Assembly: GCA_027315345.1 (NCBI GenBank)
Contig: DAHUYE010000090.1
Coordinates: 1-64,000, forward strand
DNA from: Actinomycetota bacterium
GTDB lineage: Bacteria > Actinomycetota > Acidimicrobiia > Acidimicrobiales > JAJPHE01
Direction of reading: 5' to 3'
Length of the DNA: 64,000 bases
Shown: piece by piece, positions 62,223 to 64,000 of the stretch
How positions within the stretch are numbered: the first letter of the stretch is position 1
How the letters are laid out: the number at the start of each line of letters is the position of its first letter
Program-made: the position numbers and the translations under genes
The notes under the pieces: model-generated
What the model saw: the letters and a program-made list of their open reading frames with translations, nothing else
Database searches by the model: none
Told to the model about the DNA's origin: nothing

Positions 62223-63434
62223 GTGAGCCGCTACGACGCCATCGTGGCCGGGGCCGGCCCGGCCGGGGTGGCCGCCGCCCTCACCCTGGCCCGGGGCGGA
62301 GCGGAGGTTCTTGTCCTCGATCGGGCCCGGTTCCCCCGGGACAAGTGTTGCGGGGACGGGCTCACCGCCGGCGCCCTGCGGGGCCTGGAGAGCCTGGGGC
62401 TGGACCCATCAGCGGTGCCGTCGTGGACGGTGGTCACCGACGTCTGCCTGCGCTCCCCCTCCGGCCGGGAGGTGGCCATGGGCCTGCCCGGGGACGGCGT
62501 GCATGCCGCCGTGGCCCCGCGGCTCGAACTGGACGCCGCCCTGGTCGACCTGCTCCGGGGCGCGGCCGGGGTGACCCTGGCCGAGGGCGTGCCCCTGGAG
62601 GGACTGGGGCTGGAGCATGATCGGGTCAGGGTGAGGGCGGGATCCGAGGACCACGAAGCTCCCTTCGTGGTGGGGGCCGACGGCGCCTGGTCGCCGACCC
62701 GGCGGTTCCTGGGCGGGGGCGGGGACCGGGGTGGGTACCGCGGGGAGTGGCACGCCATGAGGCAGTACTGGTCCGGGGTGGAGGGCGACGCCGCCCATCG
62801 GCTTTGGGTCTGGTTCGAGCCCGACCTGCTGCCGGCCTACGCCTGGTCGTTCCCGTTGGGGGGTGGCCGGGTGAACCTCGGCCTCGGCATCGTGCGCCGG
62901 CCGGGCTGGCGGGCGGGGGGGATGGCGCCGCTGTGGAGCGGGCTGGTCCGCCGTCCTCACATCCGGGAGGTGTTGGGGCGGGCGGAGCCGGAGGGAACGG
63001 TCAAGGCCTGGCCGATCCCGGCCTCCCCGGACCCGAGCCGGCTGGCCGGCGCGGGTGGGCGGGTCCTGTTCATCGGGGACGCCGCCCGGGTGGCCGACCC
63101 CATGACCGGGGAGGGCATCGGCCAGGCTCTGACCTCGGGCCGGGCCGTCGCCCGGGCCATCCTGGCCGGCCCGGCCGGCCGGCCGGCGGCGGTGGCGGCC
63201 GCCTACCGCCGGTCGGTGGAGCCCCTCCATCTGGACAACCGCTGGGCCGGGCTCCTGTCGGGAGTAATGGCCCATCCACTGGGCGCCCGGGGGGCCCTCC
63301 GGGTGGCCGGGCTGTCGGCCTGGACCCGGGCCAACTTCGCCCGCTGGATGTTCGAGGACTATCCGAGGGCGGTGCTGGCCACCCCGGGCCGATGGGGTCA
63401 CCGGGCCCTGCACCCGCCCGGGGCCTACGCCTGA
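62223..63434 (+). CDS. Geranylgeranyl-reductase-family FAD-dependent oxidoreductase
   Basis: This flavoprotein of the group that reduces isoprenoid chains or halogenates/oxidises small molecules has 403 residues. It shows the FAD loop VAGAGPAGVAAALTLARGG, the family box RFPRDKCCGDGLTAGALRG, and the FAD-binding GDAARVADPMTGEGIGQAL. In actinobacteria such proteins reduce menaquinone side chains (MenJ) or polyprenols. The MEP enzymes in the same window give a loose link to isoprenoids. It starts at a GTG and overlaps the convergent acyl-CoA dehydrogenase stop by 10 bp. Confidence 0.87.
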   Translation: MSRYDAIVAGAGPAGVAAALTLARGGAEVLVLDRARFPRDKCCGDGLTAGALRGLESLGLDPSAVPSWTVVTDVCLRSPSGREVAMGLPGDGVHAAVAPRLELDAALVDLLRGAAGVTLAEGVPLEGLGLEHDRVRVRAGSEDHEAPFVVGADGAWSPTRRFLGGGGDRGGYRGEWHAMRQYWSGVEGDAAHRLWVWFEPDLLPAYAWSFPLGGGRVNLGLGIVRRPGWRAGGMAPLWSGLVRRPHIREVLGRAEPEGTVKAWPIPASPDPSRLAGAGGRVLFIGDAARVADPMTGEGIGQALTSGRAVARAILAGPAGRPAAVAAAYRRSVEPLHLDNRWAGLLSGVMAHPLGARGALRVAGLSAWTRANFARWMFEDYPRAVLATPGRWGHRALHPPGAYA

Positions 63435-64000
63435 GCGGCGCCCCTGGCTGAGGGCGATGGCCGCCCTAATGGGGATCGACCACCTGACTCGCTGACGTCG
63501 ATGTCGTGGGGCAGGCCCAGGACCCGCTCCCCGATGATGTTGCGCTGCACCTCGGAAGTGCCCCCGCCGATGGTCAGGGCCGGAGCGAACAGATAGCCGT
63601 AGTGCCACTGGGGATCGGCCGCGCCCATGGGCCCGGCGTCGCTCAGCATCCCCTGCGGACCGCACAGATCCTTGGCCAGGCCCATGATGACCTGGCCGTG
63701 ATGGTCCGAGAGGGCCTTGCGCACGGAGGCCTCGGCCCCGGGGGGCCGGCCCTGGACCGCGGCGGTGACGGTCCGGAGGCGGATGAGGCGGAGGATCTCC
63801 GACTCGGTGAACAGCCGGGCCAGGCGCTGGCGGACCAGAGGGTCGGAGCATCCGCCCTGCTTGCGCACCAGCTCGATCAGGTCCCCGGCGGTTGGGCCCC
63901 GGCCCCAGAGGGCACCCTCCCCCGACAGCGAGACCCGCTCGTTGCCCAGGGTCACCTTGGCCAGAGACCACCCGGCGTTCACGTCACCTACCAGGCTCGA
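63425..64000 (-). CDS. Acyl-CoA dehydrogenase, C-terminal fragment cut by window edge
   Basis: Only the C-terminal ~190 residues are present; the frame stays open at the right edge. Motifs are VTLGNERVSLSG, the helical domain (ESEILRLIRLRTVTAAVQG), and the signature LTIGGGTSEVQRNIIGERVLGLP with the Gln-Arg that binds FAD and CoA. This is the pattern of acyl-CoA dehydrogenases used in actinobacterial lipid or steroid breakdown. The last ~18 residues (after LPHDIDV) are a Gly/Ser/Pro tail. It is convergent with the flavoprotein gene. Confidence 0.9.
   Translation of the reverse strand, partial: SSLVGDVNAGWSLAKVTLGNERVSLSGEGALWGRGPTAGDLIELVRKQGGCSDPLVRQRLARLFTESEILRLIRLRTVTAAVQGRPPGAEASVRKALSDHHGQVIMGLAKDLCGPQGMLSDAGPMGAADPQWHYGYLFAPALTIGGGTSEVQRNIIGERVLGLPHDIDVSESGGRSPLGRPSPSARGAAQA

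Overview
The window is very GC-rich and gene-dense, and it looks like the chromosome of an actinobacterium (Actinomycetota). I infer Acidimicrobiia or a close relative, but the class is not proven. The evidence is the gene order (whiG beside rpsB; rplS-lepB-DUF2469-yraN-comM-dprA), an actinobacterial SucA/Kgd fusion, a UvrD2-type helicase with an HRDC domain, an F420-type luciferase-family oxidoreductase, an Eis-like acetyltransferase, and many GTG starts. I saw no prophage, insertion sequence, CRISPR array, tRNA or rRNA. No stretch without a gene exceeds about 300 bases.

Region 1 (1-30055, all minus strand) is a very long housekeeping cluster. Read in the direction of transcription it runs rsmD, coaD, a DivIVA-like coiled coil, yceD/DUF177, rpmF, plsX, acpP, rnc, mutM, smc, ftsY, ffh, rpsP, khpA, rimM, trmD, rplS, lepB, DUF2469, yraN, an enoyl-CoA hydratase, comM, dprA, xerC, whiG, rpsB, tsf, pyrH, frr, cdsA, dxr, rseP, ispG, and a cut-off acetyltransferase. 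It covers ribosome assembly and recycling, protein targeting, chromosome condensation, lipid precursors and MEP isoprenoid synthesis. Many neighbours overlap by 4 bp (ATGA, GTGA, TTGA and, for yceD, CTGA), so translational coupling is likely. The enoyl-CoA hydratase and a short repeat interrupt the otherwise conserved yraN-comM order.

Region 2 (30056-38374) has a divergent thioesterase, a cluster of four DnaA-box-like nonamers, a 55-residue small ORF, an unknown membrane protein, recG, a FakA/DhaK-like protein, rpmB, thiL and GTP-dependent PEP carboxykinase. Region 3 (38380-43181) is a minus-strand metabolic group: ferritin-like DUF455 protein, iron alcohol dehydrogenase/maleylacetate reductase, histidine phosphatase, family III CoA-transferase and alpha/beta hydrolase. 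Region 4 (43256-50282) carries galactokinase, peptide deformylase, an ACT-domain regulator, ddl, murF and the UvrD2-like helicase. Region 5 (50287-64000) has a second thioesterase, xthA, an unusual NYN nuclease-S1-histone-H1-like fusion, a HAD protein, kgd, ettA, a small Cys/His protein, an LLM oxidoreductase, a TIGR01777 epimerase, a geranylgeranyl-reductase-like flavoprotein and a truncated acyl-CoA dehydrogenase.

The best leads are: (i) an 87-bp repeat present twice, about 33.5 kb apart, 83/87 identical, AT-richer than its surroundings and carrying a LexA-box-like palindrome; (ii) the DnaA-box-like cluster far from any replication-origin gene; (iii) the NYN-S1-(KKAAAPA)12 fusion protein; (iv) back-to-back -10 elements sharing one TA step between two divergent gene pairs, with several apparently leaderless genes; and (v) rnc and yceD, whose homology requires starts that are neither ATG, GTG nor TTG.
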